NCBI RefSeq assembly: GCF_014633365.1
Contig: NC_068349.1
Location: 14,770,753-14,834,752 of the forward strand
Direction: 5' to 3'
DNA: 64,000 bases
Source of the DNA: Diospyros lotus
Lineage: Eukaryota; Streptophyta; Magnoliopsida; Ericales; Ebenaceae
In this document: in pieces, positions 52,900 through 64,000 of the stretch
How positions within the stretch are numbered: position 1 is the first letter of the stretch
Layout: each line of letters begins with the position of its first letter
Made by a program: the position numbers and the translations under genes
Notes under the pieces: model-generated
Database searches by the model: none
What the model was told of the DNA's origin: nothing
Seen by the model: the letters and a program-made list of their open reading frames with translations, nothing else

Positions 52900-54420
52900 T
52901 TTAAAAGATTACAGTGGGATTGGAGGGGGGTTAATAAAAAAATTTATTTAAATTTATTTATTTAATTAATTTTAATTAAAAATTTATCATGGGGTACAGT
53001 TGGGGTTTCGGGAGAGTTTAAGGAGGAAGGAAGCAGGGCCAGCCCAAGGACTACTGGGACCTTAGGTGAAAATATTTTTTTTTTGAGAGTGGGGTACTAT
53101 ATTTTTTGGAGACTCTTAATTTATTTATTTATTTTTTTAAGGAGGAGAGGTGGTTTGTTTGGGAGGAATTCTGTGCGTGTAGGGGGGGGGGGGGGGGGGG
53201 ATTTTTTTGAGGGCCCCAAATTCTATGTGTAGGGGGGAGGGGGTGGTGGGCAATGGCCGTTTGGGGCCTCAAATTTTTGGGGGGCCCTAGGCATAGGCCT
53301 TAGTGGCCTATGCCTTGGGCCGGCTCGAGAAGGAAGGGTGGGTGGGGAGTGGCGGGGAAGGGGTGTTTAATAAAAAAAATTAATTTAATTAAATTTTTTA
53401 TTTAATTTTAATTATAAAATTATCATGGAGGGGTACATTGGGGTTTCAGGGGGTGGGTGGGTGGGTTTACAGTTGGTTAGGGGGGATGTTAATAAAAAAA
53501 AATTAGTTAAATTTAATTTTAATTATAAATTTATCATGTTATTAATATTAATAATATGATTGTTAAATAATTCTGTAAGGTATAAATAATTTTTTTACTA
53601 TCAAACGATATATTTTTATTTTAAATTAAATTAAAATAAATTTTAATTAAACTAGATATTAGTAAATAATTAAAATTAAATTAATAATAATGACAGTGGG
53701 GGTTTAAGTGGGGGGTTTAGTTTGTAGTGGGGGTTGTAGGGCTGGTTAATTGTAAATTTTTAATAAAATTTAAATTTTTAATTTAATTTTAATTATAAAG
53801 TATTAATATTAATAATATGGTGGTTAAATAATTGCTATACTAAAATTAAATTTTTTTACTATTAAATGAAATATTTTGAATTTAAATTTAATTAAAATAA
53901 ATCTTTACAAAATTAGATAATAATATATAATTGAAATAAATAAAAACTTGTGTATTAGTTTTGTTGTTAAGAATATTTTTTAATTTATTAACTTAATTTT
54001 TTATTAGATCTCTTATTAGAAATTAAACAAATTTAATTTTATACATTTTTTATTTCTCCTTTTAATTAAAAATATTAAATTTATTTTTCCTAATTTTTAA
54101 AAATGAATGTGTGGGGTTGAAAAGTTAAGCGGGATGATTTCAAAATTTAAGAAGGGAGTTAAATTATAATTTTGAATAAAATTTAAATGAAAATTTTAAT
54201 TAAAATTTAGTTTAACTTCAATTAAAAATTAAAAATTTTATGATGCTATTAATATTAAGTAATAATTAATAATATGGCTGTTAAATAATCTTGTAAATAC
54301 AAATACAAAAATTTGACTATTAAATGAGATATTTTTATTCTAGGTTTAATAAAAACAAATCTTGACAAAATTAGACAATAATACATAATTGAAATAAATA
54401 AAAAATTTTGATCTAGTTTA
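52900..54420. repeat. Imperfect repeats of a G-rich plus AT-rich unit
   Basis: At least four partial copies of a unit of roughly 250-400 bp. Each has a GGGGG-rich lead, then TTAATAAAAAAA, TTTTAATTATAAA, ATTAATATTAATAATATG, then GTTAAATAAT and ACTATTAAATGA-AT. Copies start near 52915, 53360, 53480, 53700 and 54110. The hAT MITE is inserted within the first. Confidence 0.6.
53034..53328. mobile_element. hAT-type MITE with perfect 8 bp TSD
   Basis: 295 bp. The left end CAGGGCCAGCCCAAGG and the reverse complement of the right end TCGAGCCGGCCCAAGG form a 16 bp inverted repeat with four mismatches. GAAGGAAG flanks both sides exactly (53026-53033 and 53329-53336). The ends and the 8 bp duplication fit the hAT superfamily. 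It contains a run of 19 G at 53182-53200, a likely assembly weak spot. Confidence 0.87.
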
Positions 54421-55257
54421 GTTGTTTGGTGTAAAAAATGATTAATTTAACAATAAACAATACGTTTAAATATAACAGTTGAATGTCGATAATATTGTTG
54501 TCAAGTTAATTATTTAGTAAATATAATTTTAAAATTATAATTATGAATAGAATATTATTATTTGATTAAAACTTTTGTTACTTGATAAAAAATTTAAAGT
54601 AGTGTATGTCTGAAAGTGCAATTCTAAATTATGTTGGTATGTAGTTCTAAAAGATGACTTTATGAATTTTCAAAAAGTTTTTTTCGTCATATATATATTA
54701 TTAAATTTAAAATAAAAATTTCATCGCATCGTAAGTGGATTGATAATAGGTGTAACCCAAGAAGGGGCGAAATTACTAGAGAATTTTATGAGAGTGTCAA
54801 TGAGTTTATTCAATTTGGGTCTACCCAAGAAAGTTTCATAAAACTAGAAAGAAAGTTAAAGTGCCCTTGTAAGAAATGCAAGTGTCTGAGGTTCAAATCA
54901 ATCAATGAGGTAAAAAGAGATATTTGCAAATATGGATTTATGAAGGGTTATTATTATTGGACACATCATGGTGAAGAAGTGCCCGTTGTACCTCATTCGG
55001 TTGTTGAAAATGAATAGTATAGAGAAGACAATTTTAAGAATCAGTTTAATTCTTATGAACAGATGGTAATGGATGCGACTGGGCCATCGAATGCGCCATA
55101 TATAATGCAAGGTACTGGTAATGGAAATGGTTATCAGACTTACAATGTAGATGAATCACCGAATGAAAATGAATAAATATTTTATGACATGTTGTGTAAC
55201 ATCCCGTATTGAGCGATAAGAAGGACCGGAACAACTTACCCTGATGGACTTATGCGA

Positions 55258-55321
55258 ACTTCCCAGAGGGGTCACCCATCCTTGGATTACCCCAGGTCAA
55301 GCATGCTTAACTTAGGAGTTC
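55258..55321 (-). ncRNA. 5S rRNA-like region in the left Cassandra LTR
   Basis: The minus strand reads GAACTCCTAAGTTAAGCATG, then CTTGAC, and later AGGATGGGTGACC and CTGGGAAGT, matching the A box, intermediate element and C box of plant 5S rRNA with scattered changes. Not a real 5S gene. Confidence 0.82.
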
Positions 55322-55669
55322 TTTGCCTACATTCAGTCCAAAAGGTATCCAGCTTGTGTTGTTTCATTCTTTACTTATCCTCGATATATACTATTCTTCT
55401 CTGGGCTCCCGGGGTATTACATTCTCCCCCCTTGAGCACATGACGTCCTCATCATGCGACCTTATAACTGGTCTCAAACCTTCTCCCTTTGAAGGCTACC
55501 ATCCTAGAAGTCTGCTAGGAGTCGCTCCTTGATCAGGCCTTGCGCCTCAGCGCCACTCCCCGCCCTCATTAGACCACCTTCTCCAAGGGTCAGCTCTGAT
55601 ACCTTCTGTAACATTCCGCATCGAGCGATAGGAAGGACCGGAACAACTTACCCTGATGGGCCTACGCGA

Positions 55670-55733
55670 ACTTCCCAAGAAGGTCACCCATCCTTGGATT
55701 ATCCTAAGTCAAGCACACTTAACTTGGGAGTTC
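55670..55733 (-). ncRNA. 5S rRNA-like region in the right Cassandra LTR
   Basis: The minus strand reads GAACTCCCAAGTTAAGTGTG, then CTTGAC, AGGATGGGTGACC and TTGGGAAGT. Same promoter blocks as the left LTR, with independent substitutions. Being the upstream LTR on the minus strand, it would drive any Pol III transcript into the element. Confidence 0.82.
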
Positions 55734-58550
55734 TTTGGCTACATTCAGCCCAAAAGGTATCCACCTAGTGTTGTTTCCTTCCTTACTTATCCTCGATATA
55801 TACTATTCTCCTCTTGGCTCCTAGGCTATTACATGTTGTCCACTGCATAAGCTTCATTGTATCCAAACTGTGAAGTAGAAAGTGAACTTTCTACTGCAGT
55901 TAGGATGTTCAGTATTAAGTCCGATTACAACATTCTCGAAGGTGGGTATAATGAAATTATGCAGTTTATGCATCAAACAAGGCCAACTAGTAATCATGTG
56001 CCAACTGACTTTTTATCATACCAAGAAGTTGGTTTCGCAACTTGGCCTCGGTTATTAAAAGATTGATTGTTGTTCAAATGGGTGTATGTTGTATTATAAG
56101 GATGACGAATCGGAGATGAGTTGTAAGTTTTACGGTCATCCTCGTTTTAAACCTGTAAAAAGTGGGAAAGGAAAATTTAAACAAATTTTTTATAAAAAAA
56201 TGTGGTATTTGCCTCTCATATCAAGACTGTAGTGAATATATGTTTCTACGGTTACAGCTGCAAGTATGAGATGGCATCATGAAAGTTGGAGGGAGCCTGG
56301 TGTATTGTCTCACCCGTCTGACGGGGAAGTCTGAAAACATTTTGATCAGAAATATCTTAACTTCTCCGTCGATCCTAGAAATGTGAGGCTTGATTTTTGT
56401 GCAAATGGGTTCACTCCATATGGTAAATTGGGTCGCCCGTACTCTTGTTGGGCGGTCATTGTGATGCCATATAACTTGCCTTTTGAATTACGTTTGAAAA
56501 AAGAGTTTTTTTTTTTTTATTGCTATTATTCCAGATCCATCAAATCTAAAAATCAAGATAGATGTGTTCTTACAGCCTCTAATTGATGAACTTAAATTCT
56601 TGTGGTACGAAGGTGTTCTGACTTATGATATATCAATAAAGAATAATTTTTTCATAAAGGTTGCTCTATTGTGGATCGTCAATGATTTTACTGCATGTAA
56701 AATGTTATCTAGTTGGATGACATCGAGTAGATTAGCATGTCCATTTTGTATGGAGAAAATTAAAGCTTTCAACCTCAAGTATGGTGGAAAGACGTCATTG
56801 TTTGATTGTCACATGCAATTCTTGCTTATGGATTTTGCATTTCGCAAAAATACAAGTGCATTTAGAAAAAACACAATTGATAATTCTTCTCCACCACCAC
56901 AGTTAATTGGAGATAATATTTTTCAAATAGTGTAATTTTCCATCTATCCTCCAACTACAGGACTATGTGATACCTGGGTATGGTGTGGAGCACAATTGGA
57001 CAAAATAGAGCATTTTCTGAGAATTATCATATTGGAAAGATAATATGATCCGACACAACTTAGACGTCATGCATATTGAGAAAAATATTTTTGACAATCT
57101 TTTCAATACGATAATGGATTTGAAGGGTAAAAGTAAAGACAATACAAAGGTTAGAATGAACATTAAAGAATATTGTAGGCGGAAAGAACTTGAACTCATA
57201 GACCGTGGCATGGGTAAGTATTGGAAACCTAAGACCCAATACACGTTCACAAGGGAACAAAAGTTAAGCATTTTGATGTAGATAAAATAACTTAAGCTCG
57301 CTGATGTATATGCTTTCAAATTGGGTAAATGCATTGATATGAGAAATACAAAGTTATTTGGGTTAAAAAGTCATGATTATCATGTTCTCATTGAACGATT
57401 AGTTCCAACGGCATTTGCAGCATTACCAGATCGAATTTGGAATCCGGTCACTGAGTTATGCCAGTTTTTCAAAGACATTTTCTCAACAGTATTAAGGATT
57501 GAACACCTAGATGTCATGGAACAAAATATACCTATCATTTTATGCAAATTAGAGCGTGTATTTTCTCCCGGATGGTTTAACCCAATGGAGCATCTCCCAA
57601 TGCACTTAGTTTATGAATCAAAGGTGGGAGGATTAATACAATACAGATGGATGTATCCCCTTGAAAGTTATGTCTGATATAATTTGAATTGTTTATTTTT
57701 TTAAAAAATAAAATTTTCCTATATTGAGGAGATCTTCAAATGATTTAGATTCCTTAAGATTTTAAAGAAGAAGGTCTATAACAAAGCTCGTGTTGAAGGA
57801 TCTATATGTGAGGCTTATGTAATTGAGGAGACGTTTACATTTGGTTCATATTATTTTGCACCAAATGTTCCATCAAGAAAAACAAGAGTCCCTCGAAATA
57901 ACGATAGGGGAGATTCTTCAAATCCACAAATTTTCGTCTTCAATTATCCAGACCATGCTGCGAAAGCAATGAAAATCAGGTGGATGGATGGGAAAGAGTT
58001 TGAAGCCACCAAATTATATGTCTTGTTGAATACTCCAGAGGTCGAACCTTATATCGAGTAAGAATTAAAATTTAAATGAATATATTTATAAGTTCATACT
58101 TGGTTCATATTATTTGATTGATACATCATTTTAATTTTTCAGCATGTACACCAATCTATTGCGTCAGCTATCTTCAAATATCACAGACACTGAAATAGAC
58201 AAACAAATCGAGAAACATTTTCCTAAGTGGTTTCATTGTCAAGTATGTTACTTCATACTAGATTATTTTTAAATTGAATTTTAGTTATACATTAAGTGAT
58301 TCAAACTTTTTCTCAAGTTAATTTGAATACCCAAGTTGTTACAAATCCATTAATTCAGAACATAAGATGGGGACTGACTCCAAACGTGCGGTATTGGCCA
58401 ATGTATTTCGTGAACGGATTTAAATTCCATACTGTCGAATGGAATAATAATAGATCTACTGAAAATTTTGGTGTTTGCGTGCTTGGGACAGGGGTTGGAT
58501 CCTCAGAGACCTATTTTTACGAACAAATTATAGACATTATTGAATTGGAA

Positions 58551-61037
58551 TGTAACGGCCCGCCTCCTGGAGCCCTCATGTACAGAGAGGATCCGTGAGA
58601 GACTCATTATTTTAATGATATCGAACAATAACAAAACTACAACTCACACACAACCCTTATTAAAACCATGACCTTTCTTTTATATATATAACATCTTATA
58701 ATCGTCATTACATAGTCATTCACAACACGAGCCCACCTGGGCTTACATAACATACACCTGACTTGAAAACATAAAAGCATTATACTGACCCAGACACACG
58801 ACACCCAGGATCTAGTTTCAGGAGAACTTTGCACTTGCTATCATGATTCGATGATCTGGACCCAACTCTGTCGTACACACCTACGATCTCAGGATACTCT
58901 TACCTAGAATGATGGAAAGCAAACATGAGTCACAAGACTCAACAAGCTCTAGAAAGAAAGGCATTGGGTTAAAGACAAAACTCTTCCCATAACACCCTAT
59001 GCAAATCATGCCAATGTAACAACATACAATGCCACGAACCATACGTGCTTCTACCTCGAATGCATAACATAAAGTAACTTTGCACATAAACGGCCCTTGG
59101 GGCCCATATGGGACACACATTGGCGCCCCAAGTCCCATATACAAACCTGTTGCAGCCTTATATAGGCTACCATATCATCATTCCTGACCTGTCTTTTCCT
59201 GTCCTTCAAAGCCTTGCACTCCCAGACTAATCTACCGGGTTTGTGCCATCATCAAAATAACTCTCCTCACCATCTAATACAACATATAAGAAATGCAATG
59301 GCATCTGTAGCATAAATGTGATGACAAGGCCCTCATAAACCAAGTATCAGGCCATGCTACGTCCACATAGGAATGCACACATGTGAAATGCTTCTAAATG
59401 CACCGGCTCACCTAGGGAACCCAAATTGGCTCTTAAACCAACTGGGTCATGCAAATGCTCACACACCCATCACACACAAAGCATGTTTCCCCAAATGAAT
59501 AAAACTCAGTCCCCATGTAGCACACACATCATGATATGCACAAACCAATGTGGAAATCTGGCAATACCCGTCTAGTCCTTATCGTAATAGCCGATGACTA
59601 GCGCCCATACATCCAGCTATCAACTACCACGACCCATGGTCGACGATCAGTGGCTTTGTACCCCATACCCTTAGACACAAATACAGACAACACTAAACTT
59701 TTATACTTTATAGTTATCATTTTGTAACCTCTTTTCATGACCCTTCATCTAGTTGGCAACATAAACATCAATATACCTCTCTCGGTCCCGTTTCATCTCG
59801 TACATAGGAAATCATCTCAATATACATGTTACCATACATTACACTTTTCCCAGTACGACTCATCACATAACCCAATTAAACCATAGTCCATTCTTCTAAG
59901 AACCTAGCCCTAACAAGTTCGGCATCATTCCCAAAGGAAGTGGAGCAATACAAAACCCCATGACGGACGAATTGAACGACACCAAAACATCATTTTCTTA
60001 ACTTATTCAATCACCAATAAACCCATTATTAACGAGCGGCTTATTATTTTTAATGCGTGGAACCGAGTCACGGTGAGGGAGTGGATAAAATACGAGAAAC
60101 CACGGAGACTTTTGCAGGAAATTAAGAATATGAGGAAAGGGTTAGGAGCTTACCTCTATTTGCCTGATTCTTACCTTTATGGAGCTCCCGCTGTGAAGTA
60201 AAATGTTTCCTAGCAATTAATACCACCATGATTTAAATTAATTAATTCTAACGTGTAATTTGCATAATCTAACCGTGAAAACTTATAATTTAAATATATA
60301 GCACTCAATACTAATTTTACCCACTTACCTGGGTATTTTAAACACCAATTAAACCCCAAAATCCCTTGATTTTATCCCATTTTCTTCCTTCCCAAGCTGT
60401 TACCTGCGAGCTCTTATTCTCCCCATATTTTCTCTCTGCCTCATAGTGCAAGAAGTGGCCAATTCCGAATTGGCCACTAGAATGGCCAAAAATGACCTTA
60501 AATTGGCTCAAAAAAAAGAAGCTTGGTGGCCAAGGCGGGAGGGGCTCCTAGTGCGCGCCACGTAGCGCACTTGCAGTCGTGCAAGGCTGCCACCGCCCCA
60601 GCTTGAAATGAGGTCGTTTTCGGCTGGCCTTACTGATTAAAATCAGAATTTTTCATCCAACGCGCACGCCCTCCCGCGGAATCGAACCTACAATCGCAGA
60701 CTCCCCACGCACGCCTGTGACCGCTAAAGTACTCACGGCCATTTCCTAAAATCACAGCAACGCCTCACAACTTCTAAATTTCACACACATACACCCCACT
60801 ACTCATTTCTCTTTATTACACTTATACCTTAAAACTTCCAAAAATCCACTAATTTAATTTGTTTTATCCTTTCATTATTTTCATAAATACCCCCAAATAA
60901 AATTATTAATTGTCTTAATTTCCTATTTCCTCAAATAGCATAAATAAATACTTTCTCATAAATCTCCAAATATTCAATAATGACCTCAACATTGATATTT
61001 ATAATTATTATTTATCTCCAAATTTCAGGATGTTACA
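58551..61037 (-). mobile_element. Gypsy-type solo LTR inside the CACTA transposase, near-perfect TSD
   Basis: 2,487 bp, plus-strand TGTAACGGCCCGCC to GGATGTTACA. Flanks TGGAA (58546-58550) and TGTAA (61038-61042) match at four of five bases. Removing the LTR and one flank rejoins the transposase frame (IIELE then YVGLPIK). A tRNA-like module lies on the minus strand with GGTTCGATTC at 60679-60688. Orientation is inferred from the opposite copy at 49340. Confidence 0.87.
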
Positions 61038-61931
61038 TGTAATATGTAGGCCTACCAATCAAAATGGTAGTTTTATTCAAATGTGAATGGTACGATCCAA
61101 GTCCTCGGCGAACCAAAATCCATGATAAGTATGATATTGTCGAGGTTTGATCGTCAAGAAGGTATAGGAAATATGATGCTTTCATATTTGCCCAACAAGC
61201 TGAACAAGTGTATTATGCGTCGTACCCTGACATTTACCATGATAAACATGATTAGATGGTTGTTATTAAAACAAAGGCACAGACTACAATAACGGCACCT
61301 GAATCTAACATGGAAAAACCTTTACAGGAAGATGAAATACCAAAACTCCCGCAAATTTATCAAAATGATGACCTTAGAGGTACTTTACAAAATTTGGATG
61401 GGATAGTCGAGAAAATAGATGTTTCAAATGTTGTTCAGCAAGAAGAAGATGATGATGCAGAGGACGAATCTATATCAGAAGATGACAAGGAATAGTTATT
61501 GTCTGATGACATAGATAATGATGAATTTGTAGAAGAAGATTGATATATTTATGAATCTGTGAATTCACTTATATATGCTATGATGTAATATCTTTAGTAG
61601 TTTTGAATGTCTGTAACCTTGTACGTTTTACCATATTTTTATATTTCATGTTATTAATAAAAAAACAAATGTTAAGACATTCATCTCTCGAACCAAGCAA
61701 GGGTAGGGTAGTAGGGGTAGAGGAAGACGTCGATCTTATAGGGACCCACCTTCTCCAAATCCTAGTACTGTTGGTTCACAATCTTAACCTTCTGTCTCCA
61801 CACATGTTGTCCCGTCTACTCCTTTATATCCTCAATCATCACAACCACATGCTTCTGTTCCCATGACTCAATTCCAACAACCATTTCCCCCTATGCCATA
61901 TCCTATGGGTTATACTGTCCCACCCACATCC

Positions 61932-63568
61932 TGAAAGAACGAGAGGTGCTATGGCACACACCAAGATGGGGGTGAATTGGTTATTTTAAAAACTTGATAT
62001 AACTTGAAATCCTTTTGATGGAAAATAAAAATTCAATACAAGTGAGGATTGGATAAGGGCTTGACAATAAAGAGAATTTAAAGAACACAAGCACACAAAA
62101 ACACCAAAATATATAGTGGTTCGGCTTAACCCAAGCCTAATCCACTACCTTAGCTCCTCACTAAGGATTTTTCAAATAATCCACTAAAATCCCGTACTTA
62201 AACCAAGTAAGTCCTCTAGTCCAAGACTAGGAATTACAACCTCTTGCTTATACAACCCCTTGCTTCAACGAGCAAGTCCTCTAGCATAACAAGCTAGGAC
62301 AATAAGAGTGATACAAATGTAAACGAGATGTTAAGAGTTGACACTCTTAATTACAAGTTCTTTCAAAATACAAGACAAGGCTTGAATGAATTAATACAAA
62401 TTAAAATTGAATCCTTGAAGAGAGAAAAATGAAGCACAGTCACTGAAAATACAAACGAATATAAATATAAGCTCAAATCAATTCATTCTCGTCCATTAGT
62501 CTCTACTTGATCTCCTTGATATGTATTTATAGGCTTCCCAAAAGCTTTGCCCAAAACTAGCCGTTGGAGAATGAGAAACTAACCGTTGGAGATTGTCAGA
62601 CACACAAACTGTTGACAGACTAAATAAGTTAGTCGACTATATTTTTGAACAAAAGTAAGACATAGTCGACAAAGCTAGACCCACAGTCGACAGAACAAAA
62701 AATGTGAAGAAAATTTCCACTATCATACACAAGGATAGTCGACAGAACAATTATAGCAGTCGATAAGATAAACAAGATAGTCGACAGAACAAAAGATAGT
62801 CGACAGATGCCTATGCATAGTGGACAGTTGCAAGGTACATAGTCGACAAATGAAGCACATAGTCGACATATGAGAAGACATAGTCGACAGAAGCAATAGA
62901 GATAGTCGACAGAATGAAATATGCAGTCGACAGATGAAGCTTGATGATACAAAACATTAAAATATATTTACATTTCTTTAGTTTAAGTAAATGTCCTCAT
63001 TTTGTTTAATTTATATTTTACCTTCCATTTACTTTAATACATAAATATAAATAAGAAAGTAATCCCTATTTGGATTCAATAAAAATATCTAAAAAATCAA
63101 AATCCATAACCATAAGAAAATAGAATTTTGGTTTTAGTATAAACTCAGGATTTAACAAATTTACCAGCTCCAAAATACATACTTTATATTTCTTGAAAAA
63201 TTCATTAAAAATCATTTTAACACTAATAGATATTAGCTATTGAAATACCGAGAGATAGTTTTTCAAAAAGAAAATATTTTCAAAAATATGTTCTGGTTGG
63301 TCTTTTTCCTTAGAACAATTTTAGTTTTATCTTAACCAATGATTTCAAGGCTAATTTTGAAAATCACTTTAGGAGATTTTTTTAAATCTTAATACTTATT
63401 TTTGCAAATCTCCATATGTATAAGGATGAAATTAATTTAGTTTTCATTTGAAAATAATACTTGATATTGAAATTGATTTATGTTGAAAACTATAAGCTTG
63501 ACCTCATGACTTAGGGATAAAACAAAGTATTCTTTTTCATCATCAAAACTAAGTATAAGGGTAAAACA
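61932..63568 (-). mobile_element. SIRE-like copia solo LTR inside the TNPA-like gene
   Basis: On the minus strand it starts TGTTTTACCCTTATAC and ends CTCTCGTTCTTTCA. It is the same family as 34980-36867 in the opposite orientation and slightly shorter (1,637 bp). The flanks are ambiguous: CATCC on the left, TCACA on the right, with ACATC near both edges. The minus-strand reading crosses a GTCGAC array at 62630-62940. Confidence 0.72.
62630..62940. repeat. ATAGTCGACAGA array
   Basis: Eleven exact AGTCGAC motifs and two one-base variants (AGTCGATA, AGTGGACA) in about 310 bp. Here the typical flank is GATAGTCGACAGA, while the copy at 35817 has interleaved TAGTCGACTAT and TGTCGACTAT, so the array has turned over between copies. 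Confidence 0.87.
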
Positions 63569-64000
63569 TCACATCTTATCCACCTAAGACTGCATCACAA
63601 TCTATCCCCTCTCATAGGTCGACTTTTCATCCCCTAGGAGGTCCATACTCATACTCATTTATGTCGCCACCACATGCACATCCATCATCCTCTTTACTAT
63701 ATAGAATGTTGAGCTGACTCTATCTGAGCCAGTTGATACCGATCGAGTTGATCACCGAGTAGAGTTATCCTATAATCAGAACTATGATCAGTGAGTATCT
63801 TATATATATTATTTTTAATTGATTGTTTGCGATTGTTATACATAGAAATGCATGTTCTTACTTGATAAATATTGGTTGTATAGTTTTTTCCCTAAGGTTG
63901 GACCACTAGGTGTACAATCAAAGATTTGGGAGAGATGGTACACTGAAGCTTGGCTACATTGGGATGACGTGCCAGAATTAACATGACAGATATGGCTGGA

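Larger units (their letters stand above)
55195..55833 (-). mobile_element. Complete Cassandra TRIM element, TSD TGTTG
   Basis: Two 227 bp LTRs (55195-55421 and 55607-55833) around a 185 bp non-coding centre, with a perfect TGTTG duplication at 55190-55194 and 55834-55838. The reverse-complemented Met-tRNA primer site GCTCTGATACC near 55593 sets the minus orientation. Each LTR carries 5S rRNA-like sequence on the minus strand, the hallmark of Cassandra, with the Pol III internal control regions. It encodes no protein and depends on other elements. Excising it restores the transposase reading (FYDML then STA). Confidence 0.93.
54736..61494 (+). pseudogene. CACTA (En/Spm) TNP2-like transposase, interrupted
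   Basis: Blocks in order. Transposase-associated N-terminal domain at 54736-55017 (WIDNRCNPRRG, CPCKKCK, YYYWTHHGEE). Transposase_21 region from 55834 to about 57000 (LYPNCEVESELS, MWYLPL, VDPRNVRLDF, VIVMPYNLP, LACPFCMEKI). A segment with NLDVMHIEKNIFDNL near 57058. A DUF4218-like domain at 57370-57660 (MEHLPMHLVYESKVGG). A C-terminal part with KARVEGSICEAYV near 57787 and LYVLLNTPEVEPYI near 58017. A DUF4216-like end at 58300-58550 that resumes at 61038 with FIFAQQAEQVYYA, then an acidic tail. Many stops and frameshifts. It is split by Cassandra at 55195 and a solo LTR at 58551. Confidence 0.88.
61672..64000 (+). pseudogene. Second CACTA gene (TNPA-like), interrupted, runs off the window
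   Basis: A proline/serine-rich N-terminal region lies at about 61680-61931 (GRGRRRSYRDPPSPNPS, QFQQPFPPMPYPMG), just past the TNP2-like gene. It is cut by a SIRE-like LTR and resumes near 63580 with SIPSHRSTFHPLGGPYS and MSPPHAHPSSS. An intron with a donor near 63792 and an acceptor near 63896 leads to WERWYTEAWLHWDDVPE at the window end, which resembles the start of the plant Ptta/En/Spm second-gene domain. Frames are broken. Confidence 0.6.

Noticed and set aside
55258..55733. Genuine 5S rRNA genes
   Set aside because: The matches are partial, embedded in 227 bp LTRs with a primer-binding site between them, which is the Cassandra structure.

Overview
This is a 64 kb piece of a flowering-plant (probably eudicot) nuclear genome. 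The evidence is spliced genes with GT/AG introns, a cucumisin-type subtilase, Ty1/copia and Ty3/gypsy elements primed by initiator-Met tRNA, a Cassandra TRIM carrying 5S rRNA sequence, and CACTA and hAT DNA transposons. I cannot name the species. I see one intact host gene, a 10-exon subtilisin-like protease on the minus strand at 42068-45539. Almost everything else is transposable-element sequence, much of it nested.

Layout. 1-6447 is a second, about 99% identical copy of 37610-44061. Both copies hold the same copia insertion with the same GCGAC target duplication, then the 3' half of the subtilase. The left copy ends at a 100-N gap. 6943-14597 is a decayed chromovirus (TSD AAGAA) whose pol is split by a 2.56 kb solo LTR (TSD AGGGT). 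15264-20072 holds LTR-like sequence and a minus-strand gypsy element with a 2.76 kb LTR. 20073-23917 is an Athila-like gag-protease relic without reverse transcriptase. 23918-26371 is copia debris with a SIRE-like LTR. 26372-33236 is a nest of gypsy LTRs, two CACTA elements one inside the other, and a Cassandra solo LTR. 33760-36867 is a copia gag fragment and a SIRE-like solo LTR with a GTCGAC array. 37252-41819 is the complete but dead copia element, followed by the subtilase.

46-64 kb is dominated by a degenerate autonomous-type CACTA element with a TNP2-like transposase from 54.7 kb and a second TNPA-like gene from 61.7 kb. It was later split by two gypsy solo LTRs, a complete Cassandra, a SIRE-like LTR and, in its upstream region, an hAT MITE. 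For most of these inserts I could recover target-site duplications by eye, which gives the insertion order.

Signals that cut across element classes are the most unusual. These are 5S rRNA promoter sequence in Cassandra LTRs, a tRNA-like A-box/B-box module found in both CACTA interiors and gypsy LTRs, and dense arrays of short CpG palindromes (GTCGAC, CTCGAG-like) in LTRs of unrelated families.
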